Source: Novosphingobium sp. 9
GTDB lineage: Bacteria > Pseudomonadota > Alphaproteobacteria > Sphingomonadales > Sphingomonadaceae
Assembly (NCBI RefSeq): GCF_025340265.1
Contig: NZ_CP022708.1
Span: 62,001 to 126,000, forward strand
DNA length: 64,000 nt
Direction: 5' to 3'
The first letter of the stretch is position 1. Each line of letters opens with the position of its first letter. Under the pieces are notes generated by a model. It was not told the origin of the DNA. It did not search any database and was given only the letters and a program-made list of their open reading frames with translations. Shown here one piece after another: positions 62,644 to 64,000 of this stretch. Made by a program: the position numbers and the translations under genes.

Positions 62644-64000
62644 AATCGCTGTTCAAGAGCGGCTGTGCCATTGCCGCCGTTATCGCTGCCACGCCCGCAC
62701 TCGCCGCCGAGCCAAGCCGGGATGACCTCGCCGAACTCGTGCGCGAGCAGGCCGCCGAAATCGCCGCGCTGCGCCAGCGCGTGGAAAAGCTGGAGGCCGG
62801 GGCTGCGCCGTCGGGCGGAGGAAATGCACCTGCACCGCAACTGGCCGCGCAGGCAGGCTCGGCGCCGCCTCCCGTGGTCGTGCCGCCGCCGCAGATCGTC
62901 GTCGCGCCTTATGCGCCGCAGCTGGTGCCGCCGGGGCCGGCCTCGCGCGATGTGGAGCGTGCGAAGGCTGCGGCTGTCGCCGTGGAGGCCGCAGGCGGCA
63001 CGACCGAATGGGGCGCAGGCCTGCCCGTGTTCCATTCCGCCGACGGGCAGTTCACCTTCAAGCCGCGTGGCCGCATCCTGACCGACATCTCCACGACAAT
63101 GGGATCGAAGGACAAGGGCCGCAACATCACCACCACGGGCATGCGCGCGCTGCGCCTTGGCCTTGAGGGTAGTGTCGGCACGCACTTCTTCTACCAGTTC
63201 GAGACCGATTTTTCGGAAAATCAGGTCGATATCGTCACCGCCTTCCTCGGCTGGCGCAACCGGATTTCGCCGGGGATCGAGTACGATGTGCGCGCAGGCC
63301 ACCTGTTCAACGATCGCAGTTTCGAAGGTTCGACCGGCTCGGACTCGACGCCGTTCCTTGAGCGCACCGTGGTCGCCACGGCGATCATTCCGCAGCGCGC
63401 GTTCTACGGCGTGGGCATCATGCCGCGCGTGTTCTGGAAGAGCGGCCACGCCTCGCTGACCGTCACCGGCGATCGTATCGACGGCGACCAGTCGACCTCG
63501 GACAACCGCACGGTGCTGGGCCGCGTCCACTGGAATCCGATCAAGTCGAAGAATGCCGTGCTGCACCTTGGCCTGTGGGGCTTCGATGAAATGCTGCACC
63601 CCGGCAAGAACACGCTGACGCGCAACACGGTGATCGGCGGACGCTTCAACGGCGCGCTGCGCCTCTCCACCGGCACGCTGGAAGGCGGCACCGGAACGAC
63701 CGGCTATGGCGCCGAACTGGGCGGCTATGTCGGCCCGGTCTGGGTCATGGGCGAGGCGGGCGAGCGTCATGCGCGGCTCGACAACGGTCGCCCTGATTTC
63801 ATCAGCAAGGCCTGGAGCGTCTCGGGAGGCTGGTTCATCACCGGTGATCTGCCGCCGTACAACCCGCGCCTTGGCAGCTTCGGCCAGCCCAAGGTGCTGA
63901 GCCCCGTGTTCGAGGGCGGCACCGGCGCGATTGAGCTGACCGCGCGTTACGAAAGTCTCGAGTTCGAGAACATCGCCACGCCCGCACAGGGCTGGGCGGC
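62640..64000 (+). CDS. Phosphate-selective porin O/P family, C-terminal end missing
   Basis: An outer-membrane porin that runs off the window after about 453 codons. It starts with ATG overlapping the binding-protein stop (ATGA). Signal peptide MKSLFKSGCAIAAVIAATPALA, then a short coiled-coil (LVREQAAEIAALRQRVEKLE) as in trimeric OprP/OprO porins, a Pro/Ala-rich linker, and the barrel: FTFKPRGRILTDISTTMG, MRALRLGLEGSVGTHFFYQFETDFSENQVDIVTAFLGW, RAGHLFNDRSFEGSTGSDSTPFLER. The coupling indicates that porin and binding protein handle the same anionic solute, phosphate or an organic phosphate/acid being plausible. Confidence 0.88.
   Translation, partial: MKSLFKSGCAIAAVIAATPALAAEPSRDDLAELVREQAAEIAALRQRVEKLEAGAAPSGGGNAPAPQLAAQAGSAPPPVVVPPPQIVVAPYAPQLVPPGPASRDVERAKAAAVAVEAAGGTTEWGAGLPVFHSADGQFTFKPRGRILTDISTTMGSKDKGRNITTTGMRALRLGLEGSVGTHFFYQFETDFSENQVDIVTAFLGWRNRISPGIEYDVRAGHLFNDRSFEGSTGSDSTPFLERTVVATAIIPQRAFYGVGIMPRVFWKSGHASLTVTGDRIDGDQSTSDNRTVLGRVHWNPIKSKNAVLHLGLWGFDEMLHPGKNTLTRNTVIGGRFNGALRLSTGTLEGGTGTTGYGAELGGYVGPVWVMGEAGERHARLDNGRPDFISKAWSVSGGWFITGDLPPYNPRLGSFGQPKVLSPVFEGGTGAIELTARYESLEFENIATPAQGWA

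Overview
The DNA is GC-rich with Alphaproteobacterial gene content. The TorF-type porin, spore-coat-U pilus cluster, malate synthase G, Gram-negative TonB and OprP porins and a parA-parB-repA replicon with an RPA-type initiator together point to a sphingomonad (Novosphingobium or Sphingobium-like). The replication and partition genes at 15.7-21.1 kb show that this is a secondary replicon (megaplasmid or chromid), or an integrated copy of one. Lineage is inferred from gene families, not from a search.

Layout. 0-5.4 kb: a catabolic block (SDR fragment, DUF1445 hydro-lyase, phytanoyl-CoA-type dioxygenase, SDR, FdhF/YdeP-type molybdoenzyme). 5.5-8.7 kb: trmL, an OmpA-family protein and an HSL-type esterase. 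8.9-13.7 kb: a chaperone-usher pilus cluster with two spore-coat-U subunits. 13.75-15.6 kb: an OmpR-type regulator and a TorF porin. 15.7-21.1 kb: parA-parB-repA and about 1.6 kb of non-coding DNA with five iterons at 22-33 bp spacing, a near-DnaA box and a G-rich pentamer repeat. Four palindromes of the form GTTTCC-N3/4-GGAAAC surround these genes. 21.2-22.9 kb: a marR-MFS efflux unit behind a 28-bp palindromic operator.

22.9-46.2 kb is a catabolic island. It holds an allantoinase-like amidohydrolase, a GlcG-like protein and malate synthase G; hydantoinase/oxoprolinase subunits A and B; an isopenicillin-N-synthase-like oxygenase; three SDRs; a PLP lyase, a DUF3830 protein and an aldehyde dehydrogenase; and a Rieske oxygenase translationally coupled to a glutamine-synthetase-like ligase. 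LysR and AraC regulators sit inside it. The mix suggests opening of a cyclic amide or ureide, with C2 units leaving through glyoxylate and malate, plus gamma-glutamylation of an amine before ring oxidation. The substrate is unknown.

47.0-52.5 kb: hexuronate catabolism (uxaA, uxaC, uxuB-like) with a LacI regulator and a LacI-type palindrome between uxaA and uxaC. 53-59.2 kb: an MFS exporter, a PepSY-flavodoxin-FNR reductase and a TonB siderophore receptor, preceded by a Fur-like palindrome. 59.3-64 kb: a two-component system divergent from a periplasmic binding protein and an OprO/P-like porin that runs off the window.

At least seven genes are broken by an apparent single-base deletion, usually in or next to a G/C run (esterase leader, usher, parA, glcB, lysR, a small membrane protein, hyuA). 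Because these genes are otherwise intact, uncorrected sequencing error is the likeliest cause. Frameshifted entries below give the span of the repaired gene.
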